Below are positions 1 through 8,855 of a stretch of DNA of 64,000 nucleotides, piece after piece. The DNA comes from DASUPK01 sp963782345 (GTDB taxonomy: Bacteria; Actinomycetota; Thermoleophilia; Solirubrobacterales; 70-9): the NCBI GenBank assembly GCA_963782345.1, contig CAWAJF010000013.1:1-64000 (forward strand), written 5' to 3'. Each line of letters opens with the position of its first letter. The stretch's first letter is position 1. A model generated the notes under the pieces. The model was given only the letters and a program-made list of their open reading frames with translations. It made no database searches and was not told where the DNA came from. The position numbers and the translations under genes are program-made.

Positions 1-98
1 TGCAGAGCAGCGCTGTTGCCTTTGCCCAGCTAGTCAATCCCGTCGGCGACCGCCCCCGTAATACCGGTTGTGAACGAGACAAAGGAAAGGCGGCGACA

Positions 99-668
99 TT
101 GAATCTCCGGCATGGTTCGGTTCTCACTCTCATCGCCGTGCCCGTGCTCGCCATCGGCTTGGCGGCATGCGGCGGCGGCAGCAGCTCCTCGAGCGGCGGC
201 AGCTCCAACGCCGCGCAGACGACCGGTGGATCAGACACCGTCGCAACGAAGTCCGTCAGCGGCATCGGGACCGTGCTGGTCGACTCGAAGGGCGACGTGC
301 TCTACACGAACAACCAGGACACCGCTTCGAAGATGGCGTGCACCAGCGCGTGCCAGAGCATCTGGCCGCCTTTGATGGCGTCATCGAGCGGTCAGCCGAC
401 CTCCTCCGATTCAGCGGTTCAGTCGAAGCTCGGCGTCGCGCACGGACAGGTGACCTACAAAGGAATGCCCCTGTACACCTTCGTGCAGGACGGCCCGGGT
501 CAGGCGACGGGCAACGGCTCCAAGGACAGCTTCGGCGGGACGTCGTTCACGTGGACGGCTGCCGCGACCGGCGGAGCGCCGGCGAGCTCCGGCACGAGCA
601 CGACGGGCTCAACAGCGCCGAGTCCCAGCACGACCACCTCCGGCTCGTCCGGCGCGTACAGCTACTAG
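99..668 (+). CDS. Secreted lipoprotein with Yx(F/W)xxD repeats (COG4315 type)
   Basis: Predicted exported lipoprotein of 189 aa, role unknown. The TTG start at 99 is preceded by AAGGAAAGG at 82-90, which is a good ribosome binding site. Residues 1-24 form a hydrophobic signal ending in a LAAC lipobox with Cys24 as the lipidated residue, followed by a Gly/Ser linker. Two copies of the family motif are visible: VLVDSKGDVLYTNNQD near residue 65 and VTYKGMPLYTFVQDG near residue 120, with ACTSACQSIWPPL between them. This matches the secreted repeat family of unknown function (Lipoprotein_15) common in actinobacteria. The C-terminal 30 residues are Ser/Thr/Gly-rich low complexity. The stop codon shares the bases CTAG with the stop of the convergent hydrolase gene. 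Confidence 0.8.
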   Translation: MNLRHGSVLTLIAVPVLAIGLAACGGGSSSSSGGSSNAAQTTGGSDTVATKSVSGIGTVLVDSKGDVLYTNNQDTASKMACTSACQSIWPPLMASSSGQPTSSDSAVQSKLGVAHGQVTYKGMPLYTFVQDGPGQATGNGSKDSFGGTSFTWTAAATGGAPASSGTSTTGSTAPSPSTTTSGSSGAYSY

Positions 669-1219
669 TCGCCGGAGAGGAGTTCAGCCGCGCTCGTCAC
701 CTCGGCATAGCCGTCGGCGAGCGCGGCCATGAACGCAGCGTGTACCGCGGCTCCCGGCACCTCCACTCCGTTGAACTCCAGGTCCGGGGCCGCGCACGCG
801 TCGTGGACGACCGTAGGCGAGAACCCAAGGTCCGCCGCCGCGCGAACGGTCGCGTCGACGCACATCGAGCTCATCATCCCGGCGACCACGAGGTCGTCCG
901 AGCCGAGTTTCCGGAGCTCAGCCTCGAGCTCGGTCTCGACGAAGGAGTTCGGGCTCGCCTTCTCGAGCACCGGCTCGCCACGGGCCGGCTCCACCGCCGG
1001 ATGGATCTCGATTCCCTCCGTCCCCGGGCGCATGAACTCCGCGTCGGGCGCATCCCAGACGTGCTTCATGTGGATGACCGGCTCGCTCGCCGAGCGGAAA
1101 GAGTCAAGGACCTTCCGCGCAGTCGCTGCCGCGGCCTCCGGCTCCACCAGCGGATAGGCGCCGCCGGGGAAGTAGTCGCGCTGGATGTCGATGATGAGAA
1201 GCGTCCGGGAGCTCGCCAT
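665..1219 (-). CDS. Isochorismatase-family cysteine hydrolase
   Basis: Predicted cytoplasmic cysteine hydrolase of the isochorismatase/nicotinamidase superfamily, 184 aa; substrate unknown. The reading frame stays open upstream to 1360, but family alignment puts the start at the ATG at 1219 (MASSRTLLIIDIQRDYF). The catalytic triad is visible: Asp in LLIIDIQRDY, Lys in IHMKHVWD, and Cys in MMSSMCVDATVRAAAD. Length fits the family. It converges on the lipoprotein gene with overlapping stop codons. The 148 bp upstream hold no other gene that can be supported. Confidence 0.85.
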   Translation of the reverse strand: MASSRTLLIIDIQRDYFPGGAYPLVEPEAAAATARKVLDSFRSASEPVIHMKHVWDAPDAEFMRPGTEGIEIHPAVEPARGEPVLEKASPNSFVETELEAELRKLGSDDLVVAGMMSSMCVDATVRAAADLGFSPTVVHDACAAPDLEFNGVEVPGAAVHAAFMAALADGYAEVTSAAELLSGD

Positions 1220-1367
1220 CGCCGCTCCGAGGCTACTAGGGCTACCTGTGCCTCGAGCGCGCGAGATGGGAGCTCGATCCACCGCGCCGCTTGAAGTGAT
1301 CGAGACGCTGCGCGCCTGTGTGCCCGGCGACACGGGCGCAACAGAACGATCGCCATCCACGTTCTAG

Positions 1368-2429
1368 TCAGGCGAGGCGACCCATCTTGGCTGCGGTCAT
1401 CGCCAGACCGGCCATCTCGACGATCTCCTCGGGAGTCTGGGCGTCCTGGAGATCAGCGACGGCAAAGCGAATCTCGATCGGCTCGCGGTCGGGCCGGCTG
1501 CATGCCGACGAGACGACCAGGGACAGCCTTTCGCGAAGCGAATCGGTCGCGTCCGCAACGGTCCCGGTGAGGATCAGGGAGAACTCGTCCCCGCCCCAGC
1601 GAAAGACCTGATCGGGATCTCGGATGGAACCCGCGAGAGCCTGCGCGACCTCGCGCAGGCATCGATCGCCCTCGGCCGGGCTCCAGCGATCATTGATCTC
1701 CTTGAAGTTGACGATGTCTAGCATCGCCACCGTCAGCGGGATGCCGAGCCGCCGCGCCAGCTTCACCTCGTCGTTGAGAGCCTCGTCGAAGGCGCGCCGG
1801 TTGTGAAGCCCGGTCAGGGCGTCGACCCGCGCCTCCTCGCGTGCCTCGGCCTCGTCCCGTGCATGAGCCAGGCGCTGGGCTCGGATCGCGCTCATCGGCA
1901 CGTTCACGCCGAGCGAGAGGCCGGCCAGGATCACCATGCTCGCCGCCGATGCGCCCGCGGCCTGTGGATCCCACCCGGCATAGACGAACGGGACGATCAG
2001 GGCAAGCGCAACGAATCCGAGAAATGCGGCGATCTTCCGCGGAGGGTGGATCGCCGCCACGAAGAAGACGGGCAGCAGGATGACCCGCTCGTACGGCGCA
2101 TCGAGGCCGCCAGCGAGCCACTGCATGACCTCGAGGGCGGCTACGGCTCCATAGGAGCCGGCAAGCAGCGCGTTCCAGCTGGTGAAGCGCCGTCGGTGCA
2201 TGCCAAGGGCGACCACGGCGCCTGCACCGACCAGCGCGGCCATGAGGACCCAGCCGGCACGCCCGAATACGTGAGTGGGCGGGCTGAGGGGGGTGAGCGC
2301 CGCGATCAGGATGGCCTGGAGCCCGAAGAGGACCGCCCCGATTCGCTGGGCGTTGTCCAGGTCGCCGCCGGCGTATGGATCCGGCCGACGTGCGAAATAC
2401 GAGCGCAGCGCGGACATCACGCTCAGCAT
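1368..2429 (-). CDS. Membrane-anchored diguanylate cyclase (GGDEF)
   Basis: Makes the second messenger cyclic di-GMP from two GTP. The 353-aa protein has about six hydrophobic segments in residues 25-185, a short coiled linker (AHARDEAEAREEARVDALTG) and a C-terminal GGDEF domain. The active-site motif RWGGDEF is intact at residues 277-283. An RxxD product-inhibition site (RDPD, residues 270-273) sits exactly five residues before it, so the enzyme should be active and feedback-inhibited. The N-terminal membrane part resembles no sensor domain I can name. An AT-rich 9-mer GCAATTTGC lies 27 nt upstream of the start. Confidence 0.9.
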   Translation of the reverse strand: MLSVMSALRSYFARRPDPYAGGDLDNAQRIGAVLFGLQAILIAALTPLSPPTHVFGRAGWVLMAALVGAGAVVALGMHRRRFTSWNALLAGSYGAVAALEVMQWLAGGLDAPYERVILLPVFFVAAIHPPRKIAAFLGFVALALIVPFVYAGWDPQAAGASAASMVILAGLSLGVNVPMSAIRAQRLAHARDEAEAREEARVDALTGLHNRRAFDEALNDEVKLARRLGIPLTVAMLDIVNFKEINDRWSPAEGDRCLREVAQALAGSIRDPDQVFRWGGDEFSLILTGTVADATDSLRERLSLVVSSACSRPDREPIEIRFAVADLQDAQTPEEIVEMAGLAMTAAKMGRLA

Positions 2430-2502
2430 CGGTCAACTGGGGGTGCCGCGCATCCGCAATTTGCCGCAGGACGCGCCGCGCTACGGCCGCTCTCGCCCCC
2501 CG

Positions 2503-3342
2503 TCAGGGTGCCGGGCTGCGCTCGCGGGTGCTCCAGTAGCGGTCGAGGCCCGACCACTGCTGCTCGGGAGGCACTGCCTGGAGCAGCGCCTCGGCGGTCT
2601 CGGGATCGGCCCGATCCGCCACCTGCGCGCGAATTCGCTCCTCGAACTCCTCGGAGCTGAGCTCCCGCGCGAGTCCCCCCTGTTCGCGCAGCCGCTCGCG
2701 GACGAGACCGAGATGCACCTCGGGCCGGTCGACGGCACCGAAGTGGGTCAGGCCCAGGCTCTTGGGCCGCCAGTCGAGGATCCGATCGATCGAGTCCTCC
2801 CAGAGCTCGAGGTCGATGTCCGGGGGAGGCGTCGGTGGCATCACGAAGTCGCTCGGGGGGATTCGCACGGCGGCGGTGTCCCCGACGAAGGCGCGGCCGC
2901 TCGGCGGGTGGAAGTAGCTGACGTGGTGAGAGGCGTGGCCGGGCGTGTACGCGACCTTGAACCCGAGCACCTCCTCCCCGCCGCTCAGGGGCTTCAGGTT
3001 CGACTCGGGCACCGGTGCGACCTCGCCCCAGAGCCGCTCCATCTGGTCGCCGTAAAGCCGCTCCGCGCTGGCCAGCAGCTTCCCCGGATCCGCCAGGTGG
3101 CGAGCGCCGCGCTCGTGGACGTAGACCGGGAGCTCCGGCCAGTGCCGGACCAGGTTGCCGGATGCCCCGGCGTGGTCGAGATGGATGTGGGTGAGCAACA
3201 GCGCGCGCGGCCGCTCGCCGCCGAGGGCCGCGACAAGATTCTCCATCGAGCTGGTCGGCCCAGGATCGATCAGCACCCCGTCGAGCTCCCAGCAGCCGAT
3301 CACCCGCTCACGACCGAGGTGGCGGACGTCGATCAGTCTCAT
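2503..3342 (-). CDS. MBL-fold metallo-hydrolase
   Basis: Metallo-beta-lactamase-fold hydrolase, 279 aa, probably acting on a thioester or other small ester (glyoxalase II-like); the substrate is not known. The zinc motif THIHLDHAG is near residue 55, a second metal His lies in TPGHASHHVSYF and an Asp in FVGDTA, as in the family. The start is set at ATG 3342 because it overlaps the stop of the upstream amine oxidase gene as ATGA; a longer frame to 3402 would lie inside that gene. The two genes therefore form a translationally coupled pair. Confidence 0.85.
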   Translation of the reverse strand: MRLIDVRHLGRERVIGCWELDGVLIDPGPTSSMENLVAALGGERPRALLLTHIHLDHAGASGNLVRHWPELPVYVHERGARHLADPGKLLASAERLYGDQMERLWGEVAPVPESNLKPLSGGEEVLGFKVAYTPGHASHHVSYFHPPSGRAFVGDTAAVRIPPSDFVMPPTPPPDIDLELWEDSIDRILDWRPKSLGLTHFGAVDRPEVHLGLVRERLREQGGLARELSSEEFEERIRAQVADRADPETAEALLQAVPPEQQWSGLDRYWSTRERSPAP

Positions 3343-4745
3343 CCGGGGGCCACGCGCGAGGCCTGGGCGGCACGGGCCCCCGCCGCCGTGACGAGCGCCC
3401 ATCCCTCGGTGCGCATGACCTCGGCGGCGGCACGCTTTCCGGATTGCACGGCGCCATCGAAGTACCCCATCCAGCGGGTCGCGGTCTCGGTGCCCGCCCA
3501 GTGGATCCGGTCGACCGGCTCGCGAAGCCAGGGGCCGTGGGCGGTCCAGGCCCCCGGCCCGAGCACGCCCGCGTAGCAGCCGCGGGAGTAGGGCTCGGCG
3601 CTCCAGTCCTTCTCGACCCAGCCACTCGGCTTCGCCGCCCGGGGACCGAAGATCCGGGCATGCCCGCCGACCACGGCCTCGCGTCGCTCCGCCTCGCTCG
3701 CTCGCCCGAGAACGCGGGCGTCACGGGCCTCGAGAAAGCCGAGCAGTACTCCCGGCGAGCCGTTCGGGGGCGTGTTGTCGAAGATCACCTGGGCGGGTCC
3801 CGGGAGGCTCGTGGCCTGCCCGGAGAGCCCGTCCTCGCGCCAAAACGGCTCGTCGTAGATCGTCATCGTCTTGATCACGGAGCCCATCGGCATGCGCTGG
3901 GTGAGCTGGTCGCGCGGGCCGGGCAGGGGCGGGTCGTATTCGATCCGTCCGGCGAGGGCCGGGGGGACGGCGACGATCACGCGCCTTGCACGCACCTCTC
4001 CCACGACAACCCCGTCGGCCTCGGTGCGGATCGTCCGCACCGGCACCGAGAGCCGGATGCGGTCGCCGAGCTCCTCGGCCATCCGCAGCGAGATCCGCTG
4101 CGATCCGCCTACGATCCGGTCCTGCTGGGCCCCGCCCTCGGTGTCGAGCAGGTCGTCCCACCCTCCCGAGGAGGCGGCGTAGAACAGCACGTGCAGAAGC
4201 GAGATCTCGGAGGGCTCGACCGCGAAGACCGCATGGCAGGCCGTCGCCAGCGCCTCGCGCGCGGTTCTCGTGCGAGCGGCGCCACGGATCCATGACGCGA
4301 AGGTCTGCTCGTCGAGCCGCTCTGCATTCGGAGCCTCCCAGGGCGCATCGGGCGAGACCTTCTTGATCAGCCGCTTCAGGCGCAGGTCGGCGCGACCGTA
4401 ATCGGCCATCACGAGCGGCCCGAGCATCGGGATCGTGCCGCTGTAGCGCTTGACCTTGCCGAGCTCGGCCTCGAAGAGGTTCTTGCCCTCGGTGTGGGTC
4501 GGATAGGTGGCGAGGCCGAGCTCCTCGGCCAGCGCCAGCACCTCCAGCTGGGTCGGGCCGACCCACTGCCCCCCGAGCTCCACGACATCCTCCGGGCGCT
4601 CGCCGACCGAGTGGTTGAGCGTCCTGCCGCCGACGCGGTCGCGCGCCTCCAGCACCTGGACGTCGAGACCCGCGCCGGCGAGCTCACGTGCCGCCGTCAG
4701 GCCGGCCAGGCCCGCGCCAACGACAACGACATCGCAGTCATGCAT
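3339..4745 (-). CDS. Flavin monoamine oxidase family protein
   Basis: FAD-dependent amine oxidase of the MAO/polyamine oxidase family, 468 aa; it would oxidise an amine to an imine with release of hydrogen peroxide. The N-terminus carries the dinucleotide-binding motif VVVGAGLAGLTAAREL followed by VLEARDRVGGRT, the family signature. The C-terminal motif WAGTETATRWMGYFDGA is the second FAD contact typical of MAO proteins. No signal peptide or membrane anchor is visible. The downstream MBL hydrolase overlaps it by 4 nt, so the two are co-translated. The physiological amine is unknown. Confidence 0.88.
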   Translation of the reverse strand: MHDCDVVVVGAGLAGLTAARELAGAGLDVQVLEARDRVGGRTLNHSVGERPEDVVELGGQWVGPTQLEVLALAEELGLATYPTHTEGKNLFEAELGKVKRYSGTIPMLGPLVMADYGRADLRLKRLIKKVSPDAPWEAPNAERLDEQTFASWIRGAARTRTAREALATACHAVFAVEPSEISLLHVLFYAASSGGWDDLLDTEGGAQQDRIVGGSQRISLRMAEELGDRIRLSVPVRTIRTEADGVVVGEVRARRVIVAVPPALAGRIEYDPPLPGPRDQLTQRMPMGSVIKTMTIYDEPFWREDGLSGQATSLPGPAQVIFDNTPPNGSPGVLLGFLEARDARVLGRASEAERREAVVGGHARIFGPRAAKPSGWVEKDWSAEPYSRGCYAGVLGPGAWTAHGPWLREPVDRIHWAGTETATRWMGYFDGAVQSGKRAAAEVMRTEGWALVTAAGARAAQASRVAPG

Positions 4746-4784
4746 CGGGCTAAGTATCCCGCTCCGGCCCCCGGCGCGTCCGGC

Positions 4785-5168
4785 TCAGTTCGCGAGCTGA
4801 ACGGCCTCCCAGACGATCCCCAGCGTCACGAGGAAGACGGCGGCCTGGAGCAGGTGGGCCCGCGAGTAGCGCAGGTGCACGGCCACGAGGACGAGCGCGA
4901 TCGCCACCAGTGTGAGCTTGATGTGGAGGGTGCCGTCGCTCCAAAGGTCGAGGTGGCTCGCCATGGCCGCTCCGCTCGCGATCAGCACACCGAGCGCGAC
5001 CAGCGAGCCCCATCCGAAGCGGCGGGCCACGGCGCGGAGCCGCTCGCGATCCTGCTCGCCGCGCAGCGCCGGGACCACGGCGAAGGCGAGCAGCAGCTGC
5101 CCGCCGAGGAAGAAGGCCATGGCGACGAGGTGAAGGAAGAGGATCGCCTGCCAGAGAGCGGTGTCCAT
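4785..5168 (-). CDS. Small four-helix integral membrane protein
   Basis: 127-aa membrane protein with four predicted transmembrane helices (LFLHLVAMAFFLGGQLLLAF, LVALGVLIASGAAMA, LVAIALVLVAVHL, AVFLVTLGIVWEAV). The first helix carries a conserved-looking His, and the layout resembles CopD- or DUF2269-type small membrane proteins, but this is weak similarity. The start is ATG 5168; the frame remains open further upstream, but that would run through the divergent promoter. It is transcribed divergently from the exporter gene, with about 75 bp of shared regulatory DNA. Confidence 0.65.
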   Translation of the reverse strand: MDTALWQAILFLHLVAMAFFLGGQLLLAFAVVPALRGEQDRERLRAVARRFGWGSLVALGVLIASGAAMASHLDLWSDGTLHIKLTLVAIALVLVAVHLRYSRAHLLQAAVFLVTLGIVWEAVQLAN

Positions 5169-5195
5169 GCCCGGTGTCTTACGCGAATCCCCGGA

Positions 5196-5242
5196 TTGAG
5201 GACGGCCGGTCGTGGCTATATTGATCCTTACGTGAACGTAAG
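5196..5242 (+). promoter_or_regulatory. Promoter and palindromic operator of the MFS-merR operon
   Basis: A perfect 7-bp inverted repeat, CTTACGT-GA-ACGTAAG, occupies 5227-5242. TATATT at 5217-5222 is a likely -10 box and TTGAGG at 5196-5201 a possible, closely spaced -35. A related half site CTTACGCGAA lies at 5178-5187, near the start of the divergent gene. TTACGTNNACGTAA-type dyads are typical of some MerR-family regulators, and a MerR gene is the second gene of this operon, so autoregulation is inferred. Confidence 0.6.
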
Positions 5243-5243
5243 A

Positions 5244-6749
5244 ATGGAAGATGGACCGACGAGGAGCCGCTACCGCCCCGGCGTCTCGGCGGAGCACCGC
5301 CACTACAAGTGGTGGGCGCTGAGCTGCACCAGCCTCGGGATGCTGCTCGCGACGATCAACTCCGGAACGCTGATCATCGCCCTCCCGGACCTCGAGCGCT
5401 CACTCGGGACCAGCCTGCTGCAGCTCGTCTGGGTGATCCTCGCCTACATGATCTCCTCGACGGTGCTGGTCCTCACGGCCGGCCGCCTCTCCGACCTGTT
5501 CGGCCGGAAGAAGGCGTACGTCGGAGGCTTCATCGCCTTCACCCTCGCCTCGCTCGGCGCCGGCTTCGCCGGCAGCGGCACCGAGCTGATCCTGTGGCGG
5601 ATCGTCCAGGGAATCGGCGCCGCCTTCCTGTTCGCGAACGCCGCCGCCCTCGTCACCGACGCCTTCCCGAAGGAGCAGCTCGGAGTGGCGATGGGTACGA
5701 ATACGATGGTCGCGGCGATCGGGCTCGTGATCGGGCCCGTGCTGGGCGGCGTCCTCGTCTCGATCTCCTGGCACTGGGTCTTCTGGTTCAACATCCCGCT
5801 CGGAGTCGCCGGCGCGGTCTGGGGCGGGCTGGTCCTCCACGAGCTGGCCAAGCAGGACACCCAGAGAGGGCTCGATCTCCTCGGCACCGGTGTCTTCCTC
5901 ACCGGCCTCACCGGCCTGGTCTACGGAGTCTCCAAGGGGGGCCTCTCGGGATGGACCGAGCCGATCGTGATCGCCTCGCTGATCGTGGCGGTCGTGCTCT
6001 TGCCGGCCTTCGTCCTGATCGAGAGCCGCGCGACCGCGCCGATGCTCGACCTGACCATCTTCAGGAACCGGATGTTCTCCGCCGCCACCGGCGCCGCGTT
6101 CATCAACGGACTCTCCCGCTTCGCCCTGCTCTTCATCTTCGTCTTCTACTTCCAGGGCGTCGAGGGAGACGACCCGATCACAGCTGGAATCAAGCTCTCG
6201 CCGATGGCGATCGGGATGCTGATCGCCTCGCCGCTGGCGGGGATCTGGGCCGACCGCCGAGGCTCTCGCATGCTGGCCGCCTTGGGAATGCTCGTCTCGG
6301 CCGTCGCCCTCGCGGCGATGACGACGCTCGAACAGGACAGCCCCTACTGGCAGACGGTCGTCTGGCTCGGGCTGGTCGGCATCGGCTCGGGCATGTTCAA
6401 CTCGCCCAACACCGCGGCGATGATGGGAACGGTTCCGGCGCACCGACGGGGGATCGCGGCGGGCGCGCGAATGATGCTCCAGAACACCGGCGCGGTCCTC
6501 TCGATCGCCTTCGTGATCGCGGTGGTCACGGCCGGTGTCCCCAAGACCGTGCTCTTCAAGATCTTCTCCGGGCTCGCGTCCGGCCTGCCGACCGCCGAGC
6601 TCGAGGCCTTCATCCAGAACATGCACGCCGCGCTCTGGGTGCTGGCGGCCACCTCGCTGATCGGGGCGGGTGTCTCGCTGCTCCGGCCGCGCCACGTGAG
6701 CGACGCCGAGGCGGCGGCCGTCCCAGCCGGAGATCGGGTGACGGCATGA
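5244..6749 (+). CDS. MFS drug exporter, DHA2 (14-TM, EmrB/QacA) type
   Basis: Proton-coupled multidrug exporter of the inner membrane, about 501 aa. It has roughly 14 hydrophobic segments, the motif-A sequence GRLSDLFGRKKAYVGG after helix 2, and the motif-C-like region GLVIGPVLGGVLVS of drug:H+ antiporters; both are features of the DHA2 subfamily. The start is taken as ATG 5244, just after the operator palindrome; a GTG at 5232 is in frame and possible. The stop overlaps the start of the MerR gene as ATGA, so exporter and regulator are coupled, suggesting induction of the pump by a ligand of the regulator. Confidence 0.88.
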   Translation: MEDGPTRSRYRPGVSAEHRHYKWWALSCTSLGMLLATINSGTLIIALPDLERSLGTSLLQLVWVILAYMISSTVLVLTAGRLSDLFGRKKAYVGGFIAFTLASLGAGFAGSGTELILWRIVQGIGAAFLFANAAALVTDAFPKEQLGVAMGTNTMVAAIGLVIGPVLGGVLVSISWHWVFWFNIPLGVAGAVWGGLVLHELAKQDTQRGLDLLGTGVFLTGLTGLVYGVSKGGLSGWTEPIVIASLIVAVVLLPAFVLIESRATAPMLDLTIFRNRMFSAATGAAFINGLSRFALLFIFVFYFQGVEGDDPITAGIKLSPMAIGMLIASPLAGIWADRRGSRMLAALGMLVSAVALAAMTTLEQDSPYWQTVVWLGLVGIGSGMFNSPNTAAMMGTVPAHRRGIAAGARMMLQNTGAVLSIAFVIAVVTAGVPKTVLFKIFSGLASGLPTAELEAFIQNMHAALWVLAATSLIGAGVSLLRPRHVSDAEAAAVPAGDRVTA

Positions 6750-7216
6750 GCGGTGAACGGCGTTTCCGCATTGGTGACCTGGCGAAGCTCACCTCGACCA
6801 CGCCGAGGACGATTCGCTACTACGAGGAGATCGGGCTGCTCACGCCGGGGGAGGAGCGGGAACCCGGCGCGCACCGCACCTACGGCGAGGAGGACCTGGA
6901 GCGGCTGCGCGAGCTGCTCAGGTTGCGCGAGCTGCTTGGGATCTCACTCGATGAGCTTCGCGAGCTTGCCGCGGCCGAGAGCGCCCGGGCCTCGCTGCGG
7001 CGCGAGTGGCACGCCGGGATCGAGGACCCGGTCCGCCAGCGAGAGGTCCTGGAGCAGTCCCTGGGTCACATCGAGAAGCAGCTCGAGCTGCTGCTCCGCC
7101 GCCGCGACGAGATCGACGCCCTCCGCAAGGACCTCGAGGCGAGGCGCCGGCGGGTTCGGGACAGGCTCCGCGCCCTCCGCCGCGGCCGCTCGACCGGCGG
7201 CGCTAAGGCAGGCTGA
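6746..7216 (+). CDS. MerR-family transcriptional regulator
   Basis: DNA-binding regulator of 156 aa. Residues 6-75 form the MerR winged helix: FRIGDLAKLTSTTPRTIRYY, then EIGLLTPG, then RTYGEEDLERL. The rest is a long amphipathic helix, rich in Glu/Arg/Leu, for antiparallel dimerisation. No Cys-based metal site is visible, so an organic ligand is more likely than a metal. It overlaps the MFS gene by 4 nt and most likely controls the palindrome at 5227-5242. Its 3' end overlaps the convergent phzF-like gene by 14 bp. Confidence 0.88.
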   Translation: MSGERRFRIGDLAKLTSTTPRTIRYYEEIGLLTPGEEREPGAHRTYGEEDLERLRELLRLRELLGISLDELRELAAAESARASLRREWHAGIEDPVRQREVLEQSLGHIEKQLELLLRRRDEIDALRKDLEARRRRVRDRLRALRRGRSTGGAKAG

Positions 7217-8057
7217 CCTCTCCATCGATCAGCGGCACGACGCCACCCGAGACACGCGGGCTGCCATCGGCCATCTCGACTTCCAGCACGCTCGGCCGCC
7301 CCATCTCCTCACCCTGGCGGATCACCAGATGGTCGCTCCCGGCGCGCTGCTTGAGGTAGGCGCCGAGCGGCCCGGCCGCCGAGCCCGTCGCCGGGTCCTC
7401 GCCCATCTCGGCGGTCCGCGTGAACGAGCGAGCCCGGACGGTCTCGCCGTCGGGATCGACCCAGGCGAGATAGATCACGATCGAGCCGTGCGGCTCGGAG
7501 ATCTCGAAGATCGTCGAGTAGTCGGGTAGCGCCCGGGCCAGGGCCTGATGCTCGGCGACCGGCGCGATCACGTGCGCCATTCCGGTGGAGACGACCTGCG
7601 GGGGCAGCTCGGGATGAGCGTCCTCGGCGCGCAGACCAACCGCAGCCATCACGGCATCGGCCTCGATCTCCGGCCCGAACTCCGCCTCGTTCTGGAGCAT
7701 CGACGCCCTCCAGCCGCCGTTCTCCTTCCGGACCTCGACCGGCTGCAGCCCCGCGCCGGTCTCCTGGACGAAGCTCGCCTCGTCGAGACGGCGCCAGCGC
7801 GCCACCGCCACGGCGGTGCCGAGCGACGGATGCCCGGCGAAGGGCAGCTCCTCGTGCGGATCCCAGATGCGGTTGCGGTAGTCGGCACCCTCGGTGCCGG
7901 TCGACTGAACGAAGGTCGTCTCGGAGAGCCGCATCTCCTGTGCCAGGGCGAGCATCGTCTCGTCGCTGATTCCGTCCGCGTCATCGACGACCGCGAGGCC
8001 GTTGCCGGCCAGGGGCCTCTGCGCGAAGACGTCCAGCCAGGTGATCCGCCGAGCCAT
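7203..8057 (-). CDS. PhzF-family isomerase/epimerase-like protein
   Basis: 284-aa member of the PhzF family, whose characterised members catalyse isomerisations such as in phenazine synthesis; the substrate here is unknown. Visible signatures are the N-terminal DVFAQRPLAGNGLAVV, ETTFVQ, the block HEELPFAGHPSLGTA, and the C-terminal MGEDPATGSAAGPLGAYL. The catalytic Glu lies in the RLSETTFV segment. The ATG at 8057 is the start; the frame is open far upstream, but only over the shadow of other genes. No phenazine genes are nearby. Confidence 0.88.
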   Translation of the reverse strand: MARRITWLDVFAQRPLAGNGLAVVDDADGISDETMLALAQEMRLSETTFVQSTGTEGADYRNRIWDPHEELPFAGHPSLGTAVAVARWRRLDEASFVQETGAGLQPVEVRKENGGWRASMLQNEAEFGPEIEADAVMAAVGLRAEDAHPELPPQVVSTGMAHVIAPVAEHQALARALPDYSTIFEISEPHGSIVIYLAWVDPDGETVRARSFTRTAEMGEDPATGSAAGPLGAYLKQRAGSDHLVIRQGEEMGRPSVLEVEMADGSPRVSGGVVPLIDGEVSLP

Positions 8058-8141
8058 GCCCAGATGATGCCGGTCGCGCCGCACGGTCCGACGCCCCACG
8101 TACGGTTCCGGCGGGACGGCAAACCGACGAGGGAGAGAGAC

Positions 8142-8765
8142 ATGGATGAGAGCTATCCCCTGACCTACTCGGTGGACTACCCGGACCGGGAGCTGAGCAG
8201 GCTCTCGAGCTTCTTCCGGATCTTCACGGTGATCCCGATCGCGATCGTGTTGGGAACCGTTGAGGGAGCGAACTACAGCGTCAGCACGGGCAACACGAGC
8301 ACCCAGGTCGCAACGGCGGGCGGCATTCTGGTTGCCGGGCCGCTGCTGATGATCCTGTTCCGCAAGAAGTACCCGCGCTGGTGGTTCGACTGGAACCGGG
8401 AGCTCGTCCGCTTCATCGCCCGGGTGCACGCGTATTTCGTGCTGATGAGCGACACCTATCCGTCGACCGACGAGCAGCAGTACGTCCACCTCGAGATCGA
8501 ATACCCCAACGTCGAAGCGGATCTGGGGCGCGGGATGCCGCTCGTCAAGTGGCTCCTCGCGATCCCGCACTACATCGTGCTGTTCTTCCTGGTGATCGCG
8601 GCGTTCTTCTGCGTGGTGATCGCCTGGTTTGCGATCCTGTTCACCGGGCGCTATCCGCAGTCCCTGTTCGACTTCGTGATGGGGGTGCAGCGGTGGGGTC
8701 TCCGGGTGGCGGCCTACGCGCTCCTGCTGGTCACGGACAGGTACCCGCCGTTCTCGTTCGAGTAG
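8142..8765 (+). CDS. DUF4389 membrane protein
   Basis: 207-aa membrane protein matching DUF4389 by its pattern: two related halves, each with a hydrophobic hairpin and an aromatic-rich segment (FRKKYPRWWFDWNRELVRF and FTGRYPQSLFDFVMGVQRW). Transmembrane segments lie near residues 27-45, 60-75 and 135-165. The ATG at 8142 follows GGGAGAGAGA. Function is unknown for the family. It stands alone, divergent from the phzF-like gene, and ends at a strong hairpin. Confidence 0.8.
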   Translation: MDESYPLTYSVDYPDRELSRLSSFFRIFTVIPIAIVLGTVEGANYSVSTGNTSTQVATAGGILVAGPLLMILFRKKYPRWWFDWNRELVRFIARVHAYFVLMSDTYPSTDEQQYVHLEIEYPNVEADLGRGMPLVKWLLAIPHYIVLFFLVIAAFFCVVIAWFAILFTGRYPQSLFDFVMGVQRWGLRVAAYALLLVTDRYPPFSFE

Positions 8766-8797
8766 TAGGAATCGGACCTGCGGGGTAGCCACCCAGC

Positions 8798-8855
8798 ACG
8801 GCGCCTCGGAGCGCCGGGCCCGTCCCGGTTCGGGCCCGGCGCTCGGGGGCGCCGT
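8798..8855. terminator. Long perfect hairpin, bidirectional terminator
   Basis: Two nested perfect stems: ACGGCGCC (8798-8805) with GGCGCCGT (8848-8855), and the 14-bp GAGCGCCGGGCCCG (8809-8822) with its complement (8831-8844), around an 8-nt loop. It lies between two convergent genes and touches the stop codon of the methyltransferase gene. There is no T-run, so termination on either strand is inferred from structure and position. Confidence 0.6.

Noticed and set aside
5309..7216. Long 635-codon frame across the exporter gene.
   Set aside because: Its first part is Arg/Pro-rich shadow of the MFS gene; only the last 156 codons are the real MerR protein.
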